DNA of 64,000 nucleotides from Alkanindiges illinoisensis. Lineage in GTDB: Bacteria; Pseudomonadota; Gammaproteobacteria; Pseudomonadales; Moraxellaceae. The notes beneath the pieces were generated by a model that worked only from the letters and a program-made list of their open reading frames with translations, was not told the DNA's origin and ran no database searches. Positions 52,044 to 61,570 of this stretch are shown here, piece by piece. Position 1 is the first letter of the stretch. Every line of letters starts with the position of its first letter. The translations under genes were made by a program, and so were the position numbers. The DNA is taken from positions 1-64,000 of the forward strand of contig NZ_SNTY01000088.1 of NCBI RefSeq assembly GCF_004377485.1, written 5' to 3'.

Positions 52044-54287
52044 ATGAAAAAAATTGAAGTTTATCCAGCGCCTGCTGGTGGTTGGGCATCATTACGTGGC
52101 ACAGCAAGTACCTTGTTTGGCAAAGACACCCTGTTAAAAGGTGGTAGTACTATGCGCCGGGTGAACCAGCCACACGGCGGTATTAAATGTCCGAGTTGTG
52201 CATGGCCTGATGCCTCCCATGCCAAGCCGATTGATTTTTGTGAAAGCGGCGCCAAAGCTGTCGCGTTTGAATCTACTGCCAACCGCATCACACCCGAATT
52301 TTTTGCCCAGCATACCGTAAGCGAGTTAAAAAACTGGTCAGATTATGAACTGGACCAGCTCGGTCGTTTGACCCAGCCACTAAAATATGATGCTGCAACC
52401 GACAAATATATCCCAGTTGAATGGCAGCAGGCCTTTGATGAAATTGGCAGCTTTTTGCGTCAACAAACCACTCCTGAACGTGCAGTGTTTTATACCTCTG
52501 GCAAAGTGGGCAATGAACCAGCTTTTTGTTATCAGCTCATGGTGCGTGAGTACGGTAGCAATAACCTGCCGGATTGCTCCAATATGTGTCATGAACCCAC
52601 CAGCGTGGCACTCGCCGAGCAAATTGGCATTGGCAAAGCCACCGTGATCCGCAGCGATTTTTCCAAATGCGACCTGATTTTATCCATGGGCCATAATCCA
52701 GGTACTAATCATCCGCGCTCACTCATTGCATTGCGTGAAGCACGCAAACAAGGGGCTACCATTGTGGCGGTTAATCCCATGCGTGAAAAATCACTCATGC
52801 ATTATCGCCATCCACAAAGCCCGGTTGAAATGCTGACAGGTACCTCGACCGAGCTGGCCAGTGATCATTATGTTCAGGTAAAAGTCGGTGGTGATAGTGC
52901 GTTTTTAACGGGCGTGATTAAGGCTTTTCTGGAAAATGGCACACCGGATTATGCGTTTATTGAAGAGCACACTTCTGGCTTTGACGAATTTAAAGATTTT
53001 ATAGCGCAACAGGACTGGTCATTGCTGGAAGAGGCTTCTGGCGTAACCCAGCAGCAAATGCAGGAAGTCGCACGCCTGTATGACCAAAGTAAAAACACCA
53101 TTTGCATGTGGGGCATGGGCATTACCCAGCATGAAACCAGTCTTGATAATGTGCACCTGATTGTTAATTTGCTGCTGTTAAAGGGCAATATTGGACGTGA
53201 AGGCAGTGGTTTGTGTCCAGTGCGTGGTCACTCCAATGTACAGGGTAATCGCACAGTGGGCATCCATGAAAAGCCGGATCAGGCCATGCTGGACCGCATT
53301 GAAAAATACTTTGGCTTTACCCCACCACGTGACGATGGCCTGGATGTGCTGGCGACCCTGCAAGCCATGCAGGAAGCTAAGGTTGACTTTTTTATGGGGC
53401 TGGCCGGAAATTTTGCTAAGGCTACACCAGATACGACGACAACCTTGCGTAATCTGGAAAACCTGAAAATGAGCGTGATGGTGTCAATTAGCCTGAATCG
53501 CTCACACCTGCATCATGGTCAGCAGGCTTATATTTTGCCGGCGCTAGCACGTACCGAAGGCGACCATCAAGATAGCGGTTTTCAGGGAATCACTATTGAA
53601 GATTCCATGTGTAATATTACGCTGTCAACTGGTAAAAATCCTCCAGCTTCCAAGCAGTTGCGATCGGAAACAGCAATTATTGCAGGAATTGCTCAGGCAG
53701 CCATCCCGAATAGCCGAATTCCATGGCACAAATTTTTGAGCAACTACGATTATATTCGTGATGCTATCGCCGAGACAGTCGAAGGATTTACCGACTTTAA
53801 TCGACGCGTTCGTGAGCCACGCGGGTTTTATCTGGGTAATAGCGCACGGGAACGCAACTGGAAAACAAAAACCCAAAAAGCCCAGTTCATGTTACCGCAA
53901 TTGCCTTTTATCCCCGAGGTGTTACAGCAACCGGACATTTTTCGTTTAACCACTGTTAGGGCACATGGGCAATTTAACACTACTATATACGACTTAAACG
54001 ACCGCTATCGGGGTGTTTATGGCGAACGCGATGTGCTGTTTATGCATCCTGATCAAATTAGTGCCAAAGGCTGGCAAGTGGGACAGCGTGTCGATGTAAC
54101 TGCGACTTATGGCAGCCAAACCCGCTGTTTAAATAACCTTAAACTCATGCCCTTTGATTTACCCATGGATTGCGTTGCAGCTTATTACCCCGAGGCTAAT
54201 GATTTAGTGCCACTGGAGCATCATGCACCACGTGCCAATACACCAGCTTATAAGTCCATCCCAGTACGCATACAGGCCAGCCTATGA
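52044..54287 (+). CDS. FdhF/YdeP-type molybdopterin oxidoreductase
   Basis: A 747-residue molybdo-bis(MGD) enzyme of the YdeP group of formate-dehydrogenase-like proteins. An N-terminal iron-sulfur motif is present ('GIKCPSCAWPD' with Cys49 and Cys52, and 'DFCESGAKAV' with a third Cys). The likely molybdenum ligand is Cys182 in 'SNMCHEPTS'. 'LILSMGHNPGTNHPRSL' and 'GNIGREGSGLCPVRGHSNVQ' are cofactor-binding segments. E. coli YdeP is linked to acid resistance; its reaction is not proven. The ATG at 52044 has an AGGGA site; the frame opens at 52011. Its stop overlaps fdhD as ATGA. Confidence 0.9.
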   Translation: MKKIEVYPAPAGGWASLRGTASTLFGKDTLLKGGSTMRRVNQPHGGIKCPSCAWPDASHAKPIDFCESGAKAVAFESTANRITPEFFAQHTVSELKNWSDYELDQLGRLTQPLKYDAATDKYIPVEWQQAFDEIGSFLRQQTTPERAVFYTSGKVGNEPAFCYQLMVREYGSNNLPDCSNMCHEPTSVALAEQIGIGKATVIRSDFSKCDLILSMGHNPGTNHPRSLIALREARKQGATIVAVNPMREKSLMHYRHPQSPVEMLTGTSTELASDHYVQVKVGGDSAFLTGVIKAFLENGTPDYAFIEEHTSGFDEFKDFIAQQDWSLLEEASGVTQQQMQEVARLYDQSKNTICMWGMGITQHETSLDNVHLIVNLLLLKGNIGREGSGLCPVRGHSNVQGNRTVGIHEKPDQAMLDRIEKYFGFTPPRDDGLDVLATLQAMQEAKVDFFMGLAGNFAKATPDTTTTLRNLENLKMSVMVSISLNRSHLHHGQQAYILPALARTEGDHQDSGFQGITIEDSMCNITLSTGKNPPASKQLRSETAIIAGIAQAAIPNSRIPWHKFLSNYDYIRDAIAETVEGFTDFNRRVREPRGFYLGNSARERNWKTKTQKAQFMLPQLPFIPEVLQQPDIFRLTTVRAHGQFNTTIYDLNDRYRGVYGERDVLFMHPDQISAKGWQVGQRVDVTATYGSQTRCLNNLKLMPFDLPMDCVAAYYPEANDLVPLEHHAPRANTPAYKSIPVRIQASL

Positions 54288-55087
54288 ATGCCCTGTTAAA
54301 AATTACAACGCCTGAAAGCAGTGACACTCATAGCATTATTCAGGCTCGGGAACAAAATGCCAGCACTGAACAAGCCATTAGACTGGATCTCGCAGAAGAA
54401 GTGCCGGTTGCGCTGGTTTATAATGGCATTTCGCATGTCGTCCTGATGGCAACGCCACAGCATCTTATAGAGCTGGCTTATGGTTTTTCCTTATCTGAAG
54501 GCATTATTGAGCACGCCAGCCAGATTTATCAGGTTGAGGTTGAAAGGCATCCTACGGGTATTACCGTATATATAGCGTTGGCTTCAAGCTGTTTTGCCCA
54601 ACTTAAACAGCGACGGCGCCAGATGAATGGCCGCACTGGCTGTGGTTTGTGTGGCATTGAAGCACTGAGTCAGTTGAATATGCCACTACCTCCTGTTGTG
54701 CCTAAAATTCAAATAACTGCGCAACAATTGGCTCAAGGGTTTAACCGTCTTACTGCTCAACAGCTCATTAATCAGCGAACTGGTGGTTGTCATGCCGCTG
54801 CGCTATGGCAGCCTGATAATGATACGTTGCAAGTGTTTGAAGACGTTGGACGCCACAATGCGCTGGATAAACTCATTGGCTGGCGCCTGCTTAATAATAA
54901 TCCTTTAGGTGCACTACTACTAACATCGCGGCTTTCTTATGAGTTAATTCAAAAAGCAGCTTATGCGCAGTTGCCTCTGGTTGCAGCGATTTCAGCGCCA
55001 ACAGGCATGGCCGTGCGATTGGCTCAGCAAGCAGGAATTCAGTTGGCGGTATTTGTGCGTGATAGCCGGGTAACGTGGATTAATTAA
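54284..55087 (+). CDS. fdhD: Formate dehydrogenase accessory sulfurtransferase FdhD
   Basis: Transfers sulfur from IscS to the molybdenum cofactor so that FDH-type enzymes become active. The 267 residues show the essential cysteines in 'GRTGCGLCGIEAL', plus 'THRTGGCHAAALW'-like 'QRTGGCHAAALW', 'VFEDVGRHNALDKLIGW' and 'AAISAPTGMAVRLAQQAG'. It is coupled to the YdeP-like gene by a four-base overlap, which supports a direct role in maturing that enzyme. Confidence 0.95.
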   Translation: MNALLKITTPESSDTHSIIQAREQNASTEQAIRLDLAEEVPVALVYNGISHVVLMATPQHLIELAYGFSLSEGIIEHASQIYQVEVERHPTGITVYIALASSCFAQLKQRRRQMNGRTGCGLCGIEALSQLNMPLPPVVPKIQITAQQLAQGFNRLTAQQLINQRTGGCHAAALWQPDNDTLQVFEDVGRHNALDKLIGWRLLNNNPLGALLLTSRLSYELIQKAAYAQLPLVAAISAPTGMAVRLAQQAGIQLAVFVRDSRVTWIN

Positions 55088-55174
55088 AAGATTTAATTTT
55101 TTAAATAACTGACAGCTGATAACTAATACTTTCAGATTCCCTACTCTCCAAATCGTTCACTTACTAATATGTAA

Positions 55175-55187
55175 TGAATAAATTTCA
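55175..55187. promoter_or_regulatory. Putative MetR-type operator (TGAA-N5-TTCA)
   Basis: TGAATAAATTTCA fits the MetR consensus TGAA-N5-TTCA exactly in its arms and lies 51 bases before metR. LysR-type regulators usually repress their own gene from such a site. Confidence 0.5.
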
Positions 55188-55237
55188 TCTTATTTAAGAT
55201 ATAATGAATTTTATTTTTAATTATTTATTTTTTAGAC

Positions 55238-56155
55238 ATGCTTGAGCTTAGACACTTAAAAACCCTGCAAGCCCTGCGTGAACATGGTTCACTGGTTGGC
55301 GCTGCCCAACATATTCATGTTACCCCCTCTGCCTTGTCGCATCAGTTACGCGAACTGGAACAATGGCTGGATTTAAGCCTGCTCAGCCGCAAAAGCCGCC
55401 CTTTACAGTTTTCACCAGCTGGTTTACGTCTGCTGGAACTGGCTGATCAGGTATTGCCACTGGTGAATAATACCCGCACTGAGCTGTCACGCATGGCGCA
55501 TGGCCAGACCGGGCGCCTGCTGCTTGCTTCGGAATGCCATAGTTGCTTTGACTGGCTTATGCCTGTGCTCAATCAATACCGTCAGGATTTCCCCGATGTT
55601 GACCTTGATTTTGCCAATGGGTTTGAACCCGAACCACACCAGCAGCTCCAGCAAGGTGATATTGATATTTTAATTACCGCTGATGAATTGCAACTTAGCG
55701 GTTTGGCCTATCAGCCTGTTTTTGACTATGAATCCAGGCTGGTGCTTTCACCTAATCATCCGCTCGTGCAACAGCAGAACATTACTCCACAAGATATTGC
55801 CGCACAAACCCTGATTGCTTATCCGGTAGAACCCAGCCGTTTGGATATTATTGCCGGGTATTTAAGCTTACATGAATTACAGCCCAGCCATATCCGAACC
55901 ACGGAACTGACACCCATGCTTATTCAGCTGGTGGCCAGCGGTCGTGGCATTGCTGCCTTACCCGATTGGGTGGTTAAAGACTACGAACAGAAAGGCTGGG
56001 TGGTCAGTCGCCGCTTTCCATTTGCTGAGACAGGCAAGCAGGATAAAGGATTACGCCGGACTTTATATGCTGCCTATCGCCAACAAGATATCAAGCAGGC
56101 CTTTATTGAAGGTTTTTTAAATCAGCTTAAGATTTTTTCTAGACAACGTGGCTAA
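55238..56155 (+). CDS. metR: LysR-type regulator MetR
   Basis: Activates methionine biosynthesis genes with homocysteine as co-effector. The 305 residues start with the LysR winged helix ('MLELRHLKTLQALREHGSLV', then 'AAQHIHVTPSALSHQLRELE'), and the effector domain has the MetR-specific 'ECHSCFDWLMPVLNQYR' and 'PDVDLDF', then 'VASGRGIAALPDWVVKDY'. A TGAA-N5-TTCA box lies upstream. metE or metH is not in this window, so its targets are elsewhere. Confidence 0.92.
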   Translation: MLELRHLKTLQALREHGSLVGAAQHIHVTPSALSHQLRELEQWLDLSLLSRKSRPLQFSPAGLRLLELADQVLPLVNNTRTELSRMAHGQTGRLLLASECHSCFDWLMPVLNQYRQDFPDVDLDFANGFEPEPHQQLQQGDIDILITADELQLSGLAYQPVFDYESRLVLSPNHPLVQQQNITPQDIAAQTLIAYPVEPSRLDIIAGYLSLHELQPSHIRTTELTPMLIQLVASGRGIAALPDWVVKDYEQKGWVVSRRFPFAETGKQDKGLRRTLYAAYRQQDIKQAFIEGFLNQLKIFSRQRG

Positions 56156-56307
56156 AATAGGTCAAACAGCACTTAAAGCACCTTTTGTAAAGTCAATTTA
56201 AGGAATAAATTGTCTAACAATCAGCAATTTTGCTGATGTTTTATGCCATTGACCATGTTATTTTGCTCTGGTTATGTTCTGCATGCTGAAATAGAAATGG
56301 ATAACAC

Positions 56308-57333
56308 ATGACCCTACCAATTGCCCGCCCAGATAACGGTATTCCAGGTGTATACGGCTTATTGTTACTCGAGGTAGTGTCACGCTTTGGAATTAGCGAA
56401 CATACCCTTTTTTCACCATTTAACCTGAGCAGTGAAAAACTGGCAGAACCCAGTTTTAGAATAGCCTTGCCGTTAGCCAATGAGTTATTCAAGCACGCCA
56501 TTGAACTGACTGGCGAACACAGTCTGGGTTATCATATTGGTACACAGATGCGTATTTCCATTCATGGTTTTATTGGTTATGCCATCATGAGCGCATCCAA
56601 TGTCACTGAAGCCTTAATGCTCGCGTCACGTTTTATTCATATTCGGGTGCCGTTTATTCATTTGCATGTCTCTACCATGCAACCCAAAGCACGCCTGCAA
56701 CTCACCTGTGATGAACTTAACCTTGAACCGCTTCGGCAGGAAGTCCTTATTGCCCTAACTGTAGGCATTTTAACCATGGGTAAAGCACTGACTGGCAAAG
56801 AACTTTATGCAGATATTGAATGTGACTTTTCACAACCAAAGGATTTTGAAAAGTACCAAAAAATGATCAATGCCAATATCAAGTTTAACCAGCCGCATCT
56901 GGTAGCCTATTTTGATAAAAGCTATTTGAGCTTGCCGCTCATCAATGCCGATCCAATTGCCAGTCAGATTGCCATTAATCAGTGCGAAGCTGAGCTTTCG
57001 GCACTCGGTGAACGCAAACGTATTGCCATGAAAGTGCGCGACTTGCTCACACAATGTAATGACCGCTACCCGACCATTGAAACCATTGCCGATATGCTGC
57101 ATATGTCAGACCGCACGCTAAAGCGCCAGCTGGCTGCTGAAGGCACATCCTATTCCAATGTGGTGGATGAAGTACGTTATCGTCATGCGGTCTCACTATT
57201 GTCACGTTCAGATTATAGTCTTGAGCAGATTTCTGATGAGCTGGGTTACTCCGATGTTGGCAACTTTACCCGCGCCTTTAAGCGCTGGACTGGCCGCACG
57301 CCGGGCAACTGGCGTAAAGACCCTTATCTGTAA
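56308..57333 (+). CDS. AraC family transcriptional regulator with arabinose-binding-type N-terminal domain
   Basis: The 341-residue protein has an N-terminal ligand domain (about 20-220) of the kind seen in OruR/ArgR-like AraC proteins ('LTGEHSLGYHIGTQMRISIH', then 'GFIGYAIMSASNVTEALMLA'). The C-terminal double helix-turn-helix (about 250-337) has 'TIETIADMLHMSDRTLKRQL' and 'YSLEQISDELGYSDVGNFTR' plus 'AFKRWTGRTPGNWR'. The ligand and target are unknown. It stands alone between metR and gcvH. Confidence 0.92.
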   Translation: MTLPIARPDNGIPGVYGLLLLEVVSRFGISEHTLFSPFNLSSEKLAEPSFRIALPLANELFKHAIELTGEHSLGYHIGTQMRISIHGFIGYAIMSASNVTEALMLASRFIHIRVPFIHLHVSTMQPKARLQLTCDELNLEPLRQEVLIALTVGILTMGKALTGKELYADIECDFSQPKDFEKYQKMINANIKFNQPHLVAYFDKSYLSLPLINADPIASQIAINQCEAELSALGERKRIAMKVRDLLTQCNDRYPTIETIADMLHMSDRTLKRQLAAEGTSYSNVVDEVRYRHAVSLLSRSDYSLEQISDELGYSDVGNFTRAFKRWTGRTPGNWRKDPYL

Positions 57334-57492
57334 AATCTATTAGGCAAAACAAGGTAATATCACTGGGTATGGCTAATTTTTTAGAATCATTCCAAACACT
57401 GGGGCTACAATTTGTAGAAAACAAACGCTACACTTGCGCCAGACTTTGAAGTCCTCTTTTGGGGACAAATACATTTGAGGGAGTTTTACATC

Positions 57493-57870
57493 ATGAATCA
57501 TCCTAGCGAGCTGAAATATGCCGGCACTCACGAATGGGCCAGACAGGAAGATGATCTGATCGTTACTGGTATTTCAGATCACGCTCAGGATTCGCTGGGT
57601 GATCTGGTTTATGTTGAAATTCCTGAAGTGGGCAGCACGGTAACCGCAGGTGAACCGACTGGCGTGGTGGAATCGGTAAAAACAGCCTCCGATATTCATG
57701 CCCCAGTTTCAGGTATTGTGGTTGAAATCAACCCGGCGCTGGAAGATGATCCGGAAATTATTAACACTGACCCGTATGGCAAAGGCTGGATTTATAAAAT
57801 TCGCCCTGATAACCCAAGTGAATTGGATGCACTGTTATCTTCTGATGACTATGTGGCCAGCCTGGACTAA
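57493..57870 (+). CDS. gcvH: Glycine cleavage system H protein
   Basis: The lipoylated shuttle protein of glycine cleavage; it may also pass lipoyl groups to other enzymes. The 125 residues contain '[20 protein letters not shown]', '[14 protein letters not shown]' and the lipoylation site Lys63 in '[17 protein letters not shown]', then '[13 protein letters not shown]'. The ATG at 57493 is preferred over a TTG at 57475. gcvP and gcvT are not adjacent in this window. A small hairpin (57451-57466) lies before the ribosome site. Confidence 0.95.
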   Translation: MNHPSELKYAGTHEWARQEDDLIVTGISDHAQDSLGDLVYVEIPEVGSTVTAGEPTGVVESVKTASDIHAPVSGIVVEINPALEDDPEIINTDPYGKGWIYKIRPDNPSELDALLSSDDYVASLD

Positions 57871-58239
57871 GTTTTCCTAGCACTGATTTTTTAAAGCAAA
57901 AGATGGATTAAAATCAGGCAGCAACAAATTTATTGATAAATAATTTTTATTAAAATCCCTTCCCGTAAGGGATTTTATTTTTTGATTGCCCAGCAGGCAA
58001 ATTTCTGTTTTTTATAATTACTCGCATTAAAGCAAAAATATCGTGGATATGCTGATCAAGCGCCGAAATTGCATACAGTAATATACATAAAAATCAGCCA
58101 CCTGAAATGAGCGTTAAAAACTTAATATAAATTACTTTGCCTGCTTTTCATTTTCCATAAAATCAATTAAAACCTATAGTAATGATGAAGCAGCCAAGGC
58201 CATTTGTCATTTATTAAAGCCAAGCTCAGGAAAACAACC
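57871..58239. other. Non-coding region between gcvH and the CBS-domain gene
   Basis: 369 bases with the gcvH terminator at its centre (57952-57983). The remainder is AT-rich and shows no gene; it presumably carries the promoter for the CBS-domain gene. Confidence 0.5.
57952..57983 (+). terminator. Rho-independent terminator after gcvH
   Basis: AAAATCCCT and AGGGATTTT arms, loop TCCCGTA, followed by a T-rich run. Confidence 0.88.
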
Positions 58240-58671
58240 ATGCAAACCGTTGCTCATATCTTAAACAATAAAGCCAATCAGGATATTTACACCATTTCGC
58301 CGGATGCCACGGTGCTTGAAGCCCTTACCCTCATGGCAGACAAAGGGATTGGCGCACTGGTGGTGACACAAGATTCCAAGGTGGTTGGCATTATCAGTGA
58401 GCGCGATTACGCCCGTAAGGTGGCCCTGATGGAGCGCTCATCCTACAGCACGTTGGTTTCAGACATCATGACCCACGCCGTGCTAACCGTTACGCCGCAG
58501 CACAGCACCAAGCATTGTATGAAACTGATGACTGATAAGCATTTGCGCCATCTGCCTGTGGTTGACAATGATAAATTGACCGGACTGGTTTCGATTGGTG
58601 ATCTTGTTAAAAATGTAATGGCAGAACAACAAAGCCTGATTGACCAGCTGCAAAACTATATCAGTGGTTAA
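58240..58671 (+). CDS. Two-CBS-domain protein
   Basis: A 143-residue cytoplasmic protein made of a CBS pair. CBS1 (about 15-65) has 'DIYTISPDATVLEALTLMAD' and 'VGIISERDYARKVAL'; CBS2 (about 80-135) has 'DIMTHAVLTVTPQHSTKHCM' and 'RHLPVVDNDKLTGLVSIGDL'. The 'SERDYARKV' segment is common in stand-alone CBS proteins that bind AMP, ATP or NAD-type ligands; what they regulate is unknown. The ATG at 58240 has an AGGA site at good spacing. No partner gene is apparent. Confidence 0.9.
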   Translation: MQTVAHILNNKANQDIYTISPDATVLEALTLMADKGIGALVVTQDSKVVGIISERDYARKVALMERSSYSTLVSDIMTHAVLTVTPQHSTKHCMKLMTDKHLRHLPVVDNDKLTGLVSIGDLVKNVMAEQQSLIDQLQNYISG

Positions 58672-58744
58672 ATTTTAAGCCAGACTGCTTGTATCCAAAT
58701 AGGATTTAAGGGCTTAAGCATAGGTAAATAGGGGTTTAATTGTT

Positions 58745-59032
58745 TTAAGTTTTAACCCGCTGATAAGGGCATAGCCAAAAAACTATAAAACCTCCTATCC
58801 ATAACAGGCAAAACACTAAGGAGGTTTTATATAGCCATAGATCTTGAAGGTATTCTATCCAGAACAAAAACAATATACCCACACAAACCACATAAGCCTT
58901 AAACCACAAACTGATTGCTAATAAATGCTTGCAATAAGGGCACATCTTCTGCCCCTGATGATTTCTTTGAACACCCTTAGTACTAAAAATAAGCTTTTTA
59001 TTACAGTAAGGACATAAACCAAAATATGCCAT
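58745..59032 (-). CDS. Small membrane protein with CPYC zinc ribbon
   Basis: A 95-residue protein with a zinc-ribbon-like N-terminus: Cys7-x2-Cys10 in 'GLCPYCNKK' and Cys31-x2-Cys34 in 'KMCPYCKHL'. Two membrane helices follow at about 42-60 and 69-88. The ATG at 59032 puts the ribbon at the N-terminus; a TTG at 59050 is possible. I do not recognise a named family. Orientation is opposite to all neighbours. Confidence 0.65.
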   Translation of the reverse strand: MAYFGLCPYCNKKLIFSTKGVQRNHQGQKMCPYCKHLLAISLWFKAYVVCVGILFLFWIEYLQDLWLYKTSLVFCLLWIGGFIVFWLCPYQRVKT

Positions 59033-59324
59033 CGCTGTCCCACCCATCAATCAAAATTCAAACTTTATAAATAGCTGCCCTTGGCAATTCCTGTCAACAC
59101 TTAACAGCAGTACCTCCAGATTCACTCAAAAATTACAGTCCACGAGACAAAAAGCTGATACCAAGTCCAGGCCCAAAAAATGCCTATGCTTTGATAAGGT
59201 AATGGAGTAAGTCTGTTCTAGCCTTCATAGCAGTCAATTGATGTCCTTTTGGCTGCAATAGTGTCACTAATCGCTTCAAGAGCCGTTATACTGTCGGACT
59301 TAAGTATTTTGCCTGGATTTACCC

Positions 59325-60503
59325 ATGAGTTTACCGCGCTTACGCATCAAAAAACGTGAACAGCAACGCTTGCGTGATGGTCATTTATGGGTCTATTCCA
59401 ATGAAGTGGAGACGCAAGTCACCCCGCTAAAAGCCATCTCTGGCAATTTGGTGCATCTGGAAGACTATCGCGGCCAATTTATTGCCACGGCCAGCTTTAA
59501 TGCACAATCCCTGATTTGCGCGCGTATTGTGAGCCTTGATGAAGTAAGCGTGCTGGATCAGGCTTTTTTTCGCCAGAAGATTCAGGCAGCACTGGCTTTG
59601 CGTGACACCATTTTTCAGCAGCCCTATTATCGCCTGGTATTTGGCGAAGGTGATTTTCTACCGGGTATCGTGATTGACCGCTTTAATGAAATTCTTGTTG
59701 CGCAAATTAGCACACAAGCCATTGAACACGCCAAACCTGAGCTGGTTGCAGCTTTACAGGAAATCTTTGGGCAAGATTGCAAAATCCTGTTTAAAAATGA
59801 TGGTAAAGGTCGCCATATCGAGCAACTGCCCGAATATACCGAACATGTTGGCGCACCGTTTAATGACATTGAATTGATTGAAAATGGCGTACAGTTTAAG
59901 GCACCTGTAGACGGCCAGAAAACAGGCTGGTTTTTTGACCACCGTGATGGCCGCCAATGGCTTAATGCTTGTGTTAAAGGCAAATCTGTACTGGACGTAT
60001 TTAGCTATATTGGAGGCTGGGGCATTCAGGCAGCAAAACATGGTGCCTCAACAGTGACATGTGTGGATGCTTCGCAAAAAGCCATCGACCAGATTGGGAT
60101 TAATGCACAGCTTAATGGGCTGAATAATGTACAAACCATTTGTGCCGATGCGTTTGATTATCTCAAAACACAAGACAACACCACCTATGATGTAATCGTG
60201 CTTGACCCGCCTGCCCTGATTCAAAAGCGCCGTGACTTTGAACAGGGCCGTCAGGCTTATTTTGTGCTCAATGAACACGCGCTCAAACGCATTAATGAGG
60301 GTGGTATTTTTATTTCTGCCTCCTGTTCGCTGCATATGACCAGCGATGAATTGCTTAAAATTGTGCAGCAGGTTGCCAGACGACAAAACAAGCAGGTTCA
60401 GCTCATTCATCAGGCGCGTCCCGCAGCGGATCATCCTCGCCTGCTTTCCATGCCGGAAGCAGATTACCTAAAATGCTTTATGTTTAAAGTCACATCAATT
60501 TAA
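59325..60503 (+). CDS. rlmI: 23S rRNA (cytosine1962-C5)-methyltransferase RlmI
   Basis: The 392 residues (E. coli RlmI 396) comprise an N-terminal PUA domain ('PRLRIKKREQQRLRDGHLWV' and 'YSNEV'), a central EEHEE-type domain ('RLVFGEGDFLPGIVIDRFN') and a Rossmann methyltransferase with 'VLDVFSYIGGWGIQAAKHGA', 'VTCVDASQKAID', 'YDVIVLDPPALIQKRRDFEQ' and 'SASCSLHM', where the Cys is catalytic. RlmO/RlmK-type relatives are less likely at this length. Confidence 0.9.
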   Translation: MSLPRLRIKKREQQRLRDGHLWVYSNEVETQVTPLKAISGNLVHLEDYRGQFIATASFNAQSLICARIVSLDEVSVLDQAFFRQKIQAALALRDTIFQQPYYRLVFGEGDFLPGIVIDRFNEILVAQISTQAIEHAKPELVAALQEIFGQDCKILFKNDGKGRHIEQLPEYTEHVGAPFNDIELIENGVQFKAPVDGQKTGWFFDHRDGRQWLNACVKGKSVLDVFSYIGGWGIQAAKHGASTVTCVDASQKAIDQIGINAQLNGLNNVQTICADAFDYLKTQDNTTYDVIVLDPPALIQKRRDFEQGRQAYFVLNEHALKRINEGGIFISASCSLHMTSDELLKIVQQVARRQNKQVQLIHQARPAADHPRLLSMPEADYLKCFMFKVTSI

Positions 60504-60639
60504 TGGCTTTGCTTGATCAGGATTTTTTGCTGATTAGTCAGCCCTTTTTAATACAGCTTGGTATTTGGCTTAAATAGCTTGGATAAATGCAAAATCATTG
60601 TGCCTTAGCACTTAATTTTTATAGAGATTGGGGATAGTT

Positions 60640-61533
60640 ATGCGTTGGTTACAAGTTCGTGCCACAGTTACCAAGGATCAGGTTCAACTGGCAGAAACGC
60701 TGCTGGAATCGCTCGGTGCAGTGAGCGTTATTCTGGATGATGCACAGGATCAGGCCCTGCTTGAACCATTGCCGGGTGAAATGCCGCTATGGGATCAGGT
60801 TGTTGTGACTGGCCTGTTTTATGAAGATTCTGACACCGCACAACTGGAAGGCTTTTTGTCCACCCAGTTGCCCGGTGCCAATGTTCGCCATGACTATCTG
60901 GAAGAACAAGTCTGGGAGCGTGCCTGGATGGATCATTATGAACCCATTCAGTGTGGTGAACGCTTATGGATTGTGCCTGAATGGTTAAGCCCGCCAGATA
61001 AAAATGCCATTAACCTGATGCTTGATCCGGGATTGGCGTTTGGCACTGGGAATCACGCCAGTACTTTCTTGTGCCTGCAATGGCTGGATAAACAGGATTT
61101 AAAAGACAAAGTTGTGATTGATTATGGCTGTGGCTCCGGCATTTTGGGCATTGCTGCTTTGCTGCTGGGTGCAAAACAGGTTTATGCAGTTGATCTTGAT
61201 CCACAAGCCGTTTTATCCACCCAGCAAAATGCCGAATTAAACAGGGTTGAAGATAAAATCTGGACAGGGTTGCCTGAAGAATTTGAGCAACAGTTCCCAG
61301 ATTTACAAGCTGATGTGATTGTTGCCAATATTCTGGCTGGCCCACTTATGCATCTGGCGCCAACCTTTGCAACATTAGCTAAACCACACGCCCTTATTGC
61401 AATGGCCGGTATTATCGAAGAACAGGTTGAAGACTTAAGACAAAGCTATGCAAAATGGTTTAATTTGCATACACTTGGTCAGAGAGAAGAAAACTGGTGT
61501 CGTTTATCTGGGGAAAGATTGGCATCTGTATAA
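60640..61533 (+). CDS. prmA: Ribosomal protein L11 methyltransferase
   Basis: Trimethylates L11 at several sites. About 297 residues begin '[20 protein letters not shown]' with the ferredoxin-like recognition domain, then '[20 protein letters not shown]', the Rossmann motif '[20 protein letters not shown]', '[14 protein letters not shown]' and '[17 protein letters not shown]'. The ATG at 60640 has a GGGGA site. prmA-DUF3426-fis-purH is the order known from Acinetobacter. Confidence 0.96.
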   Translation: MRWLQVRATVTKDQVQLAETLLESLGAVSVILDDAQDQALLEPLPGEMPLWDQVVVTGLFYEDSDTAQLEGFLSTQLPGANVRHDYLEEQVWERAWMDHYEPIQCGERLWIVPEWLSPPDKNAINLMLDPGLAFGTGNHASTFLCLQWLDKQDLKDKVVIDYGCGSGILGIAALLLGAKQVYAVDLDPQAVLSTQQNAELNRVEDKIWTGLPEEFEQQFPDLQADVIVANILAGPLMHLAPTFATLAKPHALIAMAGIIEEQVEDLRQSYAKWFNLHTLGQREENWCRLSGERLASV

Positions 61534-61570
61534 ACTATAATTTTAATGACAGACATGGAGTTGGGTACAA

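Noticed and set aside
57334-57492. Glycine riboswitch before gcvH
   Set aside because: The conserved tandem aptamer sequences are absent; only a 6-bp hairpin near the ribosome site is seen.
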